31,710 nucleotides of DNA from Synergistaceae bacterium (GCA_012513245.1 JAAZCN010000057.1:1-31710); one strand, 5' to 3'; positions 7,901 to 15,543 are shown, counted from the first letter of the stretch. Notes: generated by a model not told the origin, from the sequence alone. Translations and numbers: made by a program.

Positions 7901-10286
7901 CTCCATCCGGTAGATCGATACCTATCAATACTTCAGACGGATACCATCTCAGGACTGCTGTTTTAGTGACCTTGCGGCCTCCCTCCTCAAAGACGGATAC
8001 CCCTACGAGGATATCAAGGGCAGAGGGAGTCGTGCGATCCCGGCCCGATAGAGTAAGTTTCGTCCTGCCTTCCCGGTCCAGTTTTCCGGAACCGATATAT
8101 TCAGCTTCAGGCTGAAACTTTTTCTCAAAATCTTTGAAGACAAAGCCCTTCCAGTTCACGTGGCTGAACTCTTTTTCCACAGTCCTCATCTCAGCCTCCC
8201 ACGGCAGTCCTGAAGCAGGACTGCCGAAAACATATCTGGACGAGATCGAGATCTCGGCTGATCCCTTTCCGATCAGTATATCCGGTAAGGCGTTTGCTTC
8301 CACAAAGAGTCTGGGGGCGGCAAATTCCTCTACATAGAATTCTTTCTGACCGATCGGCTCATCTTCTCCCGGAACATGTATGCTCATATACCAAGTTCCT
8401 GTGGGAGCATCAGCCGGGATGTTAAATTCTTTGGATATCGTCCCCTCTTTTGTCAGAGCCTCTGTATGTGAGAATGAGAGAGAGCCCCTGGAATTAAAGA
8501 CTTTTATGTTTACCGGGAAGGGTTTGGAAAATTTATTCCCGGCATCTCGTACAACAGCCGCCAGAGGAATATTTTCACCCGGTCTGAAAATATCCCGCGG
8601 GGTATAACAGTAAGCATTGTATCCTTTATAGACCCAGGGATCTCCGTTTGTATCAAATACATCTTTTCCTCCGTACAGTCCGTTGTCAAATCTTATAAAG
8701 GCAGTGTCAGTGCCTTTGCTGATAGTTGCCAGAACAGGATAGAGATCTCCGTCAGTGTTGTATCTGACCTTCAAAAGACCCTTTCTGTCTGTCCTGCCTT
8801 TTCCGACAGGCTGGTTCGACCATGACCAAAGTGTGACTTCGGCTCCGTACAGAGGTTTTCCTGTGCTGACTGAATTGATCCAGAAGAGCGCTGAATCAGG
8901 ACCGGTCTTGACTGTCGCTCCGATATCGGTAACATTTACTACCTGTCTGCTTTCGGTCCACTCTCCGCTGTTATTCTGCGCAAGCAGCAGGAATATACCT
9001 TTTTCGTTCCCTATCAGCGGTTTAAGGTCCAGAGCGCTGCGTACTTTCCTGTTAAGCCCACCCTTGACCTTATAATCTTTGTTTGCCAACATTGAAGAAA
9101 GATCAATAGGATATTCCGACCACGGGCTTCTCATTCCTATTGGTATATTGTTTTCAAAGAGCTTCCAGACAAGTATCTGGACAGTATCTATGTTCACTGT
9201 CTCTATGGGGATCCTCATACTGCCGGAAGGGGAGAGGATCCTTCCCGGTGCCGTAAATCGTATCTCCGGCAGTTTCTCAGGAAAGATGAAAGTCCTCTGC
9301 CATTCATCACCAAGAGGCGTGCCGCCCAGTGCCGGAAAACCTTTTCTGACGGTCAGTTTTACCCTGTCCTGCGGTTCAAATGACCCTACAACAGCAAAAC
9401 CCCTATCCCTTGGTTCTATCGTATAGTTGCTTTTCGGGCTGAGCTCAATAAATGCACCGGCTTTAGAAAAATCGACCGGAGCCGTCGTTTCAACGTATAT
9501 TTCACCGTTGTTTATGCTCGAAAAGGCATTTGAATCTCTAATCTCCATATTTTGGGCAATGTCAAGGCTGACTGAAATTCCCTTCACCATTCCCATATTC
9601 CCCGATGCAGCGGGCATTCCGGCAGATATTGTGAGTTTCATATTCTTAGGACTCCCCGGGGTGAGCACGTTCATCCTAATTTTTCTTGATGCCGGTCCCT
9701 GCACTATCTGAAATTCCACCGGTTTTCCTGAGGTCTCTTTTACATCAGTGTATCCCCGAAGTCTTGCAGGTGATATGGGAAGAGAAAATTCCAGTTCATA
9801 ACTCAACGTTTCACGTTCTCTATCAAAATCAGTCTGTTTTACTCCTATGTATATGGGTGGGGCAGTGTTGAAAAGGAAGGACTGTTTTCCGGATAGCTGA
9901 AGACCCTCTTTGTCTCTCAGACCGGCTTTAACAGTCGCTGTGTAAGAGGTGGCTTTATCCAGCAGGCCGGCTTTCGGATAATAGACAAAAGTTGAGCTAT
10001 TCGCCCATTTTCCGGTACCGGATATTGAAGGCGTAAATATAAATGGCATCTCTTCGGGAGAAAGGGGGATCCCTATCCTGTTTTCAATGGCTACTTCACG
10101 GTTAAAAACTGCTTTGATCTCAATTCTTCCGTTCACATCTCCCTGAGGGGAGAATTTTTTTATCAGAAATTCTTTTTCTCCGACCCCGGGAGCCGGCAGC
10201 GCACCAAATAATAATAAAATCAAAGCAATAACTGAGAGTATCCCAAGAAGGTTTCTCTCTGACCTTTTCCAAAGCATGCTCGTCAC
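4959..10286 (-). CDS. yfhM: Bacterial alpha-2-macroglobulin with thioester motif
   Basis: The 1775-residue envelope protein has an N-terminal hydrophobic segment (about residues 13-32) followed by serial macroglobulin-like domains and a bait-region area. Cys-Met-Glu-Gln at residues 1329-1332 (‘YPHGCMEQTVSSAW’) matches the CxEQ thioester of C3/A2M proteins. The alpha-helical TED-like toroid (‘LGLQNYDGGFTRWQGESWSQ’ region) and C-terminal domains follow. Family members trap attacking proteases covalently in the periplasm. E. coli YfhM is a lipoprotein, but I see no lipobox cysteine here, so this one is probably held by an uncleaved anchor or released. The first start is GTG; an ATG three codons in (10277) also has a plausible GGGG site. 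It is co-transcribed with pbpC. Confidence 0.93.
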   Translation of the reverse strand: MTSMLWKRSERNLLGILSVIALILLLFGALPAPGVGEKEFLIKKFSPQGDVNGRIEIKAVFNREVAIENRIGIPLSPEEMPFIFTPSISGTGKWANSSTFVYYPKAGLLDKATSYTATVKAGLRDKEGLQLSGKQSFLFNTAPPIYIGVKQTDFDRERETLSYELEFSLPISPARLRGYTDVKETSGKPVEFQIVQGPASRKIRMNVLTPGSPKNMKLTISAGMPAASGNMGMVKGISVSLDIAQNMEIRDSNAFSSINNGEIYVETTAPVDFSKAGAFIELSPKSNYTIEPRDRGFAVVGSFEPQDRVKLTVRKGFPALGGTPLGDEWQRTFIFPEKLPEIRFTAPGRILSPSGSMRIPIETVNIDTVQILVWKLFENNIPIGMRSPWSEYPIDLSSMLANKDYKVKGGLNRKVRSALDLKPLIGNEKGIFLLLAQNNSGEWTESRQVVNVTDIGATVKTGPDSALFWINSVSTGKPLYGAEVTLWSWSNQPVGKGRTDRKGLLKVRYNTDGDLYPVLATISKGTDTAFIRFDNGLYGGKDVFDTNGDPWVYKGYNAYCYTPRDIFRPGENIPLAAVVRDAGNKFSKPFPVNIKVFNSRGSLSFSHTEALTKEGTISKEFNIPADAPTGTWYMSIHVPGEDEPIGQKEFYVEEFAAPRLFVEANALPDILIGKGSAEISISSRYVFGSPASGLPWEAEMRTVEKEFSHVNWKGFVFKDFEKKFQPEAEYIGSGKLDREGRTKLTLSGRDRTTPSALDILVGVSVFEEGGRKVTKTAVLRWYPSEVLIGIDLPDGVFSPGKPINFSVAAVKPDGSPSSSTGIKYSFYRVVEQRVTYQKDGRTDTRLQQELLPRGEGTVKLSLGKGSGSFRPSEAGRYLLRAEDKPGGSCASQWIYVYGDENVESNVAPDMVEIITDREKYRAGEKAVVKIRSPHSGKLLIGVETFRVAHSSVYDIKEGDTEISFKVTDEMAPNAWITAQVISNGSKGDRSRAYGVAPLYLDNGDKKLDVSIEDPGRIKPGINDFRLKVKDSSGRAKEADITVMLVDEAILELTAFRTPDPWKHFTSKRMLGVETYDIYDSIIKPEDPSSPLLKPGGGGPSEMTLKNSNLSPVQAKRFKMLSLVKRVRSNSKGECVFSFNVPEFAGRARLMAVAVTPAESGAASAEVDINREVVVEPSLPRFLAPGDRITAPCQIFNRSSKTIKVGLDVTTGGPLQIKGTKSFSATLKPDTEQTFRISFEGTGTGIANASFTARWGSETFKTKLEIPVRPASPKITESLSEIIEPGKTKEIKIPDGWMEGTMSGTLMLSAMPSANLQDIARFLVTYPHGCMEQTVSSAWPLLLQRDLAASFASSPTDLDPLKNSLEFRMQKILGLQNYDGGFTRWQGESWSQPWDSIYGTHFLLEAGKNGVKIPEERLNEALKYVKRQLSVEPYDAKDENVWRQALSKRAYACYVLALAGESPLGWMESLRDKTDLLDASGRLFLAASYAVSGQKSEAEKMLGSKTGATKKVPGGNENYDSDLRNEALDLLVRVHVDPRSSGSASSASSLLGSIRKEHYLNTQEGAFAMLALSKFFKAQPASGEPSGELFSGQKTLGRVNSEKRTISVPLERRSSFRAVNRGSSRLFVSWSAEGIPLGKVNNRDNGMEARLSLTDRKGKPAGQKIERGTALISNLTVTPGAKDLRNVVVVIPLPAGLEIENPRYSVDGEALPPFVRAEARDDRLLLYIERLEKRLDWKFILRAVTSGTFDVPQISAECMYDPAVSSISGGGRIEIR

Positions 10287-10317
10287 CCCATCCTTAATTG
10301 AAGAGATAATATGGTCT

Positions 10318-10336
10318 GTATCATTATCGATGATAC
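10318..10336. promoter_or_regulatory. Palindrome in divergent promoter region, operator-like
   Basis: GTATCAT and ATGATAC form a perfect 7-bp inverted repeat around TATCG. It lies midway between the alpha-2-macroglobulin start and the divergent secreted-protein gene, upstream of a TATAAT (10379-10384) that could serve the rightward gene. This placement suits a dimeric repressor or activator site; no regulator is encoded nearby. Confidence 0.35.
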
Positions 10337-10423
10337 CCGAGAAAATAATAACTCAGACAGGCTATTTTACCTATTGAATATAATGATGTTACATTACAAA
10401 ATGATAATGAAAGGAGTGGTCTT

Positions 10424-10831
10424 ATGAAGAAGATAATGACCCTTACAGCGATCATTTTTATCTTTTTGGCTCTGCCCGCACTAGCAGAGGTCTGCAGCAC
10501 ACAGTCTCCGGCTGAAGACCCGTCAGAAGAGAATGGCCTTCCTCTTGAGTTTATAAACAGCTCGTGGTCAGAGATAACGGGGATCTTCATATCTGAAACC
10601 GGAAGAAATATCTGGTCCGAAAATCTCCTTAATGAGCCCCCCCTCAAAAACGGAGAGGATGCATGCCTGAACATTAAAAGAGACAGCATCCTTGGGCTTA
10701 CGGACATAAAGATAATATACTCCTCCGGCAAAGAGAGGATCTGGAAAAAACTCCCGATACTGGAGATATTTGAGATAACCAACAAAAAAGACGGAGAACC
10801 GGATTACGAACGCATCAAACTTGGAGCTTGA
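10424..10831 (+). CDS. Small secreted protein of unknown function
   Basis: A 135-residue protein with a clear signal peptide (MKKIMTL, then a hydrophobic core, with likely cleavage after ALA near residue 21). The mature part has ‘LEFINSSWSEITGIFISETG’, ‘IWSENLLNEPPLKNGEDACL’ and later ‘ITNKKDGEP’. This pattern (asparagine-rich opening strand, a W..NLL block, then L..G) recurs in small uncharacterised exported beta-sandwich-like proteins; that comparison is from memory and is tentative. A good site, AAAGGAG, precedes the ATG, and a strong terminator follows directly, so it is monocistronic. Two cysteines (one just after the signal peptide, one near residue 83) could form a disulphide. No function is proposed. 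Confidence 0.75.
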   Translation: MKKIMTLTAIIFIFLALPALAEVCSTQSPAEDPSEENGLPLEFINSSWSEITGIFISETGRNIWSENLLNEPPLKNGEDACLNIKRDSILGLTDIKIIYSSGKERIWKKLPILEIFEITNKKDGEPDYERIKLGA

Positions 10832-10841
10832 TAATCGAAAA

Positions 10842-10874
10842 AAAGCCCCGCGGCGCGGGGCTTTAGTTTTTTTC
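10842..10874. terminator. Bidirectional Rho-independent terminator
   Basis: A 10-bp stem AAAGCCCCGC/GCGGGGCTTT with a 3-base GGC loop is followed by AGTTTTTTT on the plus strand and preceded by an A-tract that gives T's on the minus strand. It sits between the convergent genes ending at 10831 and 10907 and should stop both. Confidence 0.9.
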
Positions 10875-10906
10875 AAGTATAGTCGTGCATTAAAAACAGA
10901 CTGTTT

Positions 10907-11407
10907 TTACTCTGCGGAGTGTGTCTCTTCGTAGTACTGTCCCATCAGCTTTTTCCAGTTGACGTCGTCATCGAGCAGATTAGGACACGTGCTGTCGGGG
11001 TAAAACCATTTCCTTCCGAGACCCATCAGTATCTGCCACCAATCGTGTACATCCGGTATCAAGATCTCCCCTTCCGGGCCTATCCTTCTCAGTTCGCGGT
11101 AGACCAGCGCTACCATCTGGCTCTCGTCCATAGCAGCGGTCGTCTTTGCATAGAATTCGACCGTATAAAAGTACGAACAGGCTCCCAGCTGATAAAGGAT
11201 CTCAGTCCACTTAGGGGAGATCTTACCGGTTCTGGCAAGCACCATCTGTTTTTTGCTTCCCGAGCTTTTGTGGTTTACAAGGAAAAGGATCTTATCCGGA
11301 TCTATATGACGTAATTCTTCATATTTCGCTATAAGTGCTTCCGCTATAGGTCTGATCCTGTTGTTGCATATCTCATAATCAAACTCTGAACTGGCTTTAA
11401 CTGCCAT
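10907..11407 (-). CDS. Putative phage-metallopeptidase-like protein with altered HExxH
   Basis: I set the start at ATG 11407 because AGGAGG lies seven bases upstream; the longer frame to 11449 has no such site. The 166-residue protein resembles the ‘putative phage metallopeptidase’ family (SprT/zincin-like), with an opening ‘HKSSGSKKQMVLAR’ strand and ‘DVHDWWQILMGLGRKWFYPD’ near the end. In relatives as I recall them, the catalytic helix reads HELxH. Here the aligned stretch is YRELRRIGPEG, so the glutamate stays but both metal-binding histidines are arginine, while the downstream HDW histidine is retained. It is probably a non-catalytic descendant, or the family assignment is only structural. 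Flanked by terminator-like hairpins, it appears monocistronic. Confidence 0.7.
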   Translation of the reverse strand: MAVKASSEFDYEICNNRIRPIAEALIAKYEELRHIDPDKILFLVNHKSSGSKKQMVLARTGKISPKWTEILYQLGACSYFYTVEFYAKTTAAMDESQMVALVYRELRRIGPEGEILIPDVHDWWQILMGLGRKWFYPDSTCPNLLDDDVNWKKLMGQYYEETHSAE

Positions 11408-11717
11408 CTCTATTCCTCCTGTTATTCGACGGCCTTGGTGGCCGCGCAATAAAACTCCTTGAATTATATCACCTGGACATTACCATTGCCGAAAAACAAC
11501 TCTTTTTGGAGATAATTTACTACTAAAATGTGCGTTAAGGCATTGATTATACCTGACCTTTATTTTTTATCTGATTTCTTTTTCTATACAGAGATCCCTT
11601 TACGCACCCTATACATTTCTTAACCGAAAATGCCGGTTTATAACGTAACGTAAGACGTCTCCCATAAAAACAGAGGAGACGTCTTACTTTACGTTATAAC
11701 TAATATAAATCTGTGGT
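11408..11717. other. Intergenic gap downstream of ftsZ
   Basis: No gene is supported here. The gap holds the 62-nt long hairpin at 11638-11699 and AT-rich sequence that may contain the leftward promoter for the gene starting at 11407. I did not find a convincing -35/-10 pair. Confidence 0.5.
11638..11699. repeat. Long near-perfect inverted repeat (25-bp arms) downstream of ftsZ
   Basis: Arms 11638-11662 and 11675-11699 are complementary over 25 bp with one mismatch, around the 12-base loop CATAAAAACAGA. Both outer ends read TTATAACG. The stem is much longer than a normal intrinsic terminator and has no T-tract on either side. It may end or stabilise the ftsZ transcript, or be a miniature mobile element. 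It begins 18 bases after the ftsZ stop. Confidence 0.7.
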
Positions 11718-13037
11718 TCAGGCTATCTGTGGTTTACCTGCGGTTTTGTTTTTCCTGAGAAAAGTTGGTTCGTCCAATTCTTCCGATAACTCCCTTGCGG
11801 TCACTTCTTCAGGCTGGGGCTCCTCTTTTTCTTCAAGCCAAGATGGCCCGCTTTTAACTTCAGACGTAGAAGGGATATCTTTTTCGTTCTTTTCTTCTGC
11901 AGCATTTGAAAAAGGTTCATGCCATACCGGTCTTTGTATCTCCTGTTTGAAAATAGCCCTTTGTGGGCTGGCGACAGATTCCTGTTGGCTCTTCCGGTCT
12001 TCTGAATGATCCTCTTCGAAGCCTGTAGCAATGATTACTATCTCTATGTTTTCTTCCATTTCACTGTCCTCTGCACAGCCCCAGACAAAGGTTGCATCCT
12101 CTGAGATGATCCCTTCGATATATGTGGCGGCCCTCTGTATTTCAAAGATCCCAAGGTCCTCTCCGCACGTTATGTTCATAAGGACTCCTTTTGCTCCATG
12201 CATAGAACATTCCATAAGTGGGCTTTCCAGTGCTTCCCTCAATGCGTTCTCGATCCTGTTTTCACCTTTCGCACAGCCTACGCCCATAACAGCTGTACCT
12301 GCATGTTTCATAACAGCCTTAAGGTCAGCAAAATCAACATTGACCATTCCCGGCCTCATCACAAGATCGGTAACGCCCTGGACTGCCTGTCTCAAAACTT
12401 CGTCAACCATTGAGAAGGATTCGCTCAAAGGAGTTTCTTTACGGCATATTTGAAGAAGCCTGTCGTTGGGAACGACTATCAGAGCATCGACACACTGGCG
12501 AAGTTTGGCTATGCCCTCTTGGGCGTAGCGCATCCTTCTGGCTCCCTCGAACATAAAGGGTTTCGTGACCACCGCAACTGTAAGTATTCCCATTTCCTTT
12601 GCGGTCTGGGCTATTATTGGAAGAGCTCCTGTGCCGGTCCCGCCGCCCATGCCGGCAGTAAGGTAGACCATGTCAGATCCCCTGAGATATTCCCGAATTT
12701 CCGCAAGAGATTCTTTTGCAGCCTGTTCTCCTATCTGCGGCAGAGCTCCTGCTCCCAGCCCTTTTGTAATCTTCTCGCCAAGCACGATCTTGTTGTGGCT
12801 TAGAGACATATCAAGGCTTCTTATATCTGTATTTACTGCGAGGATGTCCACGCCCTCTATCCCTTTACTTATAATGTGGTTAAGGGCGTTCCCGCCGCCT
12901 CCCCCTACAGCAATTATCTTTATAGATTCTCTGCGGGTAGGTTCATTTTTATTTTCTGTGGAAGGAGTTTTCGCCTTTGATGTCCCCACGGATTCCTCGG
13001 GATACGGATAGCAAAGTTCTCTTGCCGGTATACTCAA
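11718..13037 (-). CDS. ftsZ: Cell division protein FtsZ
   Basis: The 439-residue tubulin homologue polymerises into the Z-ring with GTP. It has ‘IIAVGGGGGNALNHII’ (nucleotide-binding start, about residue 41), ‘AVNTD’, the tubulin signature GGGTGTG at 131-137, the T7 loop ‘NVDFADLKAVM’, and the conserved C-terminal docking peptide ‘ELDEPTFLRKNK’. A charged, disordered linker of about 70 residues separates core and tail. The N-terminus carries an extension of about 38 residues before the usual IKIIAVGG. The start is TTG, with GGGAGTGG just upstream; a later internal start would trim the extension. It is not in a division-wall cluster: its neighbour is a divergent AI-2E-type gene, so it is probably transcribed alone. 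Confidence 0.97.
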   Translation of the reverse strand: MSIPARELCYPYPEESVGTSKAKTPSTENKNEPTRRESIKIIAVGGGGGNALNHIISKGIEGVDILAVNTDIRSLDMSLSHNKIVLGEKITKGLGAGALPQIGEQAAKESLAEIREYLRGSDMVYLTAGMGGGTGTGALPIIAQTAKEMGILTVAVVTKPFMFEGARRMRYAQEGIAKLRQCVDALIVVPNDRLLQICRKETPLSESFSMVDEVLRQAVQGVTDLVMRPGMVNVDFADLKAVMKHAGTAVMGVGCAKGENRIENALREALESPLMECSMHGAKGVLMNITCGEDLGIFEIQRAATYIEGIISEDATFVWGCAEDSEMEENIEIVIIATGFEEDHSEDRKSQQESVASPQRAIFKQEIQRPVWHEPFSNAAEEKNEKDIPSTSEVKSGPSWLEEKEEPQPEEVTARELSEELDEPTFLRKNKTAGKPQIA

Positions 13038-13066
13038 TTGTTCACCACTCCCGTTTGTTGTTGATG

Positions 13067-13072
13067 TATAAT
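13067..13072 (+). promoter_or_regulatory. Candidate -10 element for the AI-2E-family gene
   Basis: A consensus TATAAT lies 45 bp before the preferred TTG start in the ftsZ divergent spacer. No good -35 is at the expected distance. Confidence 0.35.
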
Positions 13073-13117
13073 CAGAACATTTCAGACCCCATTATACAAC
13101 AGAGGAGAGAGACGTGG

Positions 13118-14251
13118 TTGGATTTAGACGAAAGAAAATGTAAAAGAAAGGATAACATCTTGAACGACAGTACTGCCTTTGTTTTTTTTATGGCAGTTTT
13201 TGCCTTTCTTGCTTGGCAGGTCACGCATCCACTAATGATTGCTCTGATATGGGCGGGGATGCTCTCTTTTATTGTCCAGCCTGTCTACCGTTATTTAACA
13301 GATCTCGCAGACGGACGTTTCAGGAACCTCTCTGCAGCTGCTGCACTCTGCCTTATTGCTGTTCTGTTCATAATACCTCTCATATATATCATAGCCACTC
13401 TTGGGAACGAGATATCAAAAATTATCGGCGTCATAACAGATTTCATGTCTAGAAACGAGATAAACCAGACGAGGGACATTATTGAACTCATCCCTGCATG
13501 GTTTCCGGAATGGCTTAAGGGCTACCTCAATGATTTTCTTCTGGATTCAGGATCCATAGGGAATTTTGTTGAGAGGTCAGCACAATGGTCCGGAGGATAT
13601 CTTACCAAAATTTCAAAAACGCTGATCCAGGGAGTTTCTTCTATTTTGGTAGACATGATACTGGTGATGATGGTCTCCTTCTTCTTTATAAGGGACGGAG
13701 TAAAGATCGTCGAATATATAAAAAGTGTCACTCCGCTCTCGGAGAAAGAAAGGAACATGTTCTTCTCCCGCACAAAAAAACTCTTAAATTCCGTGATCTT
13801 AGGGATATTGTTGACAGTAGCCATACAGGCATTGCTTGGGGGTATCGGATGGTGGTTCGTAGGATTAAGCAGCCCTGCTTTCTTCGGCATGCTGATGTTC
13901 TTTTTCGGGATGTTCCCCGCCGGTACTGCCGTTGTATGGATACCGGGAGGAATATACCTGATCCTTTCCGGTGATATAAAGGGCGGTATATTCCTTCTTG
14001 CATGGGGATCGATCGTCGTGGGAACTATCGACAATTTTCTGCGCCCCTTTCTGATAAGCGGAGGCAAGGGCAGCGGAAAGGACGAAGAGATACCAACGTT
14101 GCTTGTAATACTCGGGCTCTTCGGAGGTGTAATAAAGTGGGGTTTCCTGGGTATATTCCTCGGGCCGATTATTTTAGTTCTTTTCCTCCTGATCTTTGAT
14201 CTCTACCGTTCCCGCTGCTGTCTGAAGAAAAACGAGGATCCTATACTGTGA
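13118..14251 (+). CDS. AI-2E/PerM family membrane transporter
   Basis: A polytopic membrane protein of about 377 residues in the AI-2E exporter (UPF0118/PerM) family. Two N-terminal helices surround ‘HPLMIALIWAGMLSFIVQPVY’-type sequence, then there is a soluble loop (about 100-160). A block of helices follows with ‘GGIGWWFVGLSSPAFFGMLMFFFGMFPAGTAV’, ‘WGSIVVGTIDNFLRPFLISG’ and a last ‘GGVIKWGFLGIFLGPIILVL’. Members have been linked to autoinducer-2 export, Na+/Li+ antiport or unknown permeation; substrate cannot be assigned here. I chose TTG 13118 because AGAGGAGAG sits eight bases before it; TTG 13160 (AAAGGA upstream) is also possible. Upstream frames run into ftsZ and lack a site. Its TGA overlaps the next small ORF. 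Confidence 0.88.
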   Translation: MDLDERKCKRKDNILNDSTAFVFFMAVFAFLAWQVTHPLMIALIWAGMLSFIVQPVYRYLTDLADGRFRNLSAAAALCLIAVLFIIPLIYIIATLGNEISKIIGVITDFMSRNEINQTRDIIELIPAWFPEWLKGYLNDFLLDSGSIGNFVERSAQWSGGYLTKISKTLIQGVSSILVDMILVMMVSFFFIRDGVKIVEYIKSVTPLSEKERNMFFSRTKKLLNSVILGILLTVAIQALLGGIGWWFVGLSSPAFFGMLMFFFGMFPAGTAVVWIPGGIYLILSGDIKGGIFLLAWGSIVVGTIDNFLRPFLISGGKGSGKDEEIPTLLVILGLFGGVIKWGFLGIFLGPIILVLFLLIFDLYRSRCCLKKNEDPIL

Positions 14252-14415
14252 CCTCAGATCTAAATACTCTTGCAACAGCGGCTTCTATTGTAATGAACGC
14301 CTTCTCAGGAGCTCTGGGAGGGAAAAAACCGGGAGGGGAAAAAGGGGTCTACGCCGAATACTCCGGCGAGTTTGTCCTTATACCGACAGCCCTAAACATA
14401 CTTGCCAACGGTTAA
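14248..14415 (+). CDS. 55-residue small protein, coupled to upstream transporter
   Basis: A GTG start overlaps the transporter stop in GTGA, a classic translational-coupling arrangement. The 55 codons then run to TAA 14413-14415. The product begins ‘MTSDLNTLATAASIVMNAFSG’, has a glycine/lysine-rich middle (‘LGGKKPGGEKG’) and ends ‘EFVLIPTALNILANG’. There is no signal peptide, and only short hydrophobic stretches at each end. I do not recognise a family. Support rests on the exact overlap, sensible codon use and the absence of other content in this slot. It may be a short cytoplasmic partner of the transporter or a chance frame. Confidence 0.5.
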   Translation: MTSDLNTLATAASIVMNAFSGALGGKKPGGEKGVYAEYSGEFVLIPTALNILANG

Positions 14416-14427
14416 ACGAATTTCTTT

Positions 14428-15543
14428 TTAAACCTCTATAAGCTCGTAGCTTCTTCTTCCTATCCCAAGCTTTTCACAGTGTTCAAGGGTCGTCTGCCAG
14501 TGGGTGTCAGGATGTATTGTATGGAAATGATCCTCTTTCCTGCATCCTTTTGCCTTTTCATCCAGCAGGCTCCCCAGTATGACCGGAGCCTTCATTACAG
14601 CCTCAGCACAGGCCTGATCCAGAGCGATCGGATCTTTTGAAGCGAAGATCCCCACATCGGAGACCACGGGAAGATCGTTTTCTACATGACAGTCGCAGAA
14701 AGGCGATACATCAATGACAAAGCTTATGTGGAAATGAGGTCTTCCGTTCAGAACAGCCTTCGTATATTCAGCCATTTTTTTGCACATTATATCGTTTGAT
14801 TCATAATCTGCCGGACTGATAGCATCGAAAGGGCAGAGAGAGAGGCAGCGTCCGCAGCCTACGCACTTCAATTTATCAATGACTGCTTTGTCCTGACCGT
14901 CAAAGGTGATCGCATCATGCGCACATCCGCTGAGACACTTCCTGCACGACCTGCATTTGGACGATTTTACCTTTAGCTTGCCGGTACTGTGCATCTCCAT
15001 TTTGCCGGCGCGTGAACCTGAGCCCATACCGATGTTCTTCACCGTTCCTCCAAAACCACTCTGTTCATGCCCCTTGAAATGTGTCATGGAGATAAAAATA
15101 TCCGCGTCCATAACAGCCCTTCCTATCTTGGCCTCTTTTACATATTCACCGCCCGGTACCGGCACGAGGACTTCGTCAGACCCTTTGAGTCCATCTGCTA
15201 TTATGACCTGACATCCGGTACAGAACGGGTTATAGCCGTTCTCATAAGCGGCATCAAGGTGTTCAAGGGCGTCCTTTCTTCTTCCTACGTAAAGAGTGTT
15301 GCTGTCTGTAAGAAAGGGTTTTCCTCCAAGTTCTTTGACGATATCAGCTATCACCTTGGAATAGTTGGGCCTGAGATATGCGAGGTTTCCCGGTTCTCCG
15401 AGATGGAGTTTAATTGCAGCATACTGCTTTTTAAAATCTATCTCTGCGATCCCGGCCATCCTTACTAGTCTGTCCAGTTTCTGAAGGATATTTCTGTCAG
15501 ATGTTGTTCTGAGGTTTGTAAAATAGACCTTTGATCTTTCCAT
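14428..15543 (-). CDS. DUF362 protein with two [4Fe-4S] ferredoxin motifs
   Basis: The 371-residue cytoplasmic protein has a DUF362 domain split by a ferredoxin insert. ‘AAIKLHLGEPGNLAYLRPNY’, ‘FISMTHFKGHEQSGFGGTVKNIGMG’ and later ‘DPIALDQAC’ are hallmarks of DUF362. The two cluster motifs are C197-x2-C200-x2-C203-x3-C207 and C227-x2-C230-x2-C233-x3-C237, the latter followed by Pro, so two [4Fe-4S] clusters are expected. Such proteins occur in anaerobes and are presumed redox or iron-sulfur handling factors; no reaction is established. The ATG follows an AAGGAAAA region. It is monocistronic, converging on the small ORF. Confidence 0.93.
   Translation of the reverse strand: MERSKVYFTNLRTTSDRNILQKLDRLVRMAGIAEIDFKKQYAAIKLHLGEPGNLAYLRPNYSKVIADIVKELGGKPFLTDSNTLYVGRRKDALEHLDAAYENGYNPFCTGCQVIIADGLKGSDEVLVPVPGGEYVKEAKIGRAVMDADIFISMTHFKGHEQSGFGGTVKNIGMGSGSRAGKMEMHSTGKLKVKSSKCRSCRKCLSGCAHDAITFDGQDKAVIDKLKCVGCGRCLSLCPFDAISPADYESNDIMCKKMAEYTKAVLNGRPHFHISFVIDVSPFCDCHVENDLPVVSDVGIFASKDPIALDQACAEAVMKAPVILGSLLDEKAKGCRKEDHFHTIHPDTHWQTTLEHCEKLGIGRRSYELIEV

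Noticed and set aside
10324..10785. 153-codon minus-strand frame
   Set aside because: Antisense to the small secreted protein, which has a signal peptide and good ribosome site.
13522..14067. 181-codon minus-strand frame
   Set aside because: Antisense shadow of the AI-2E-family gene, which has clear family motifs.
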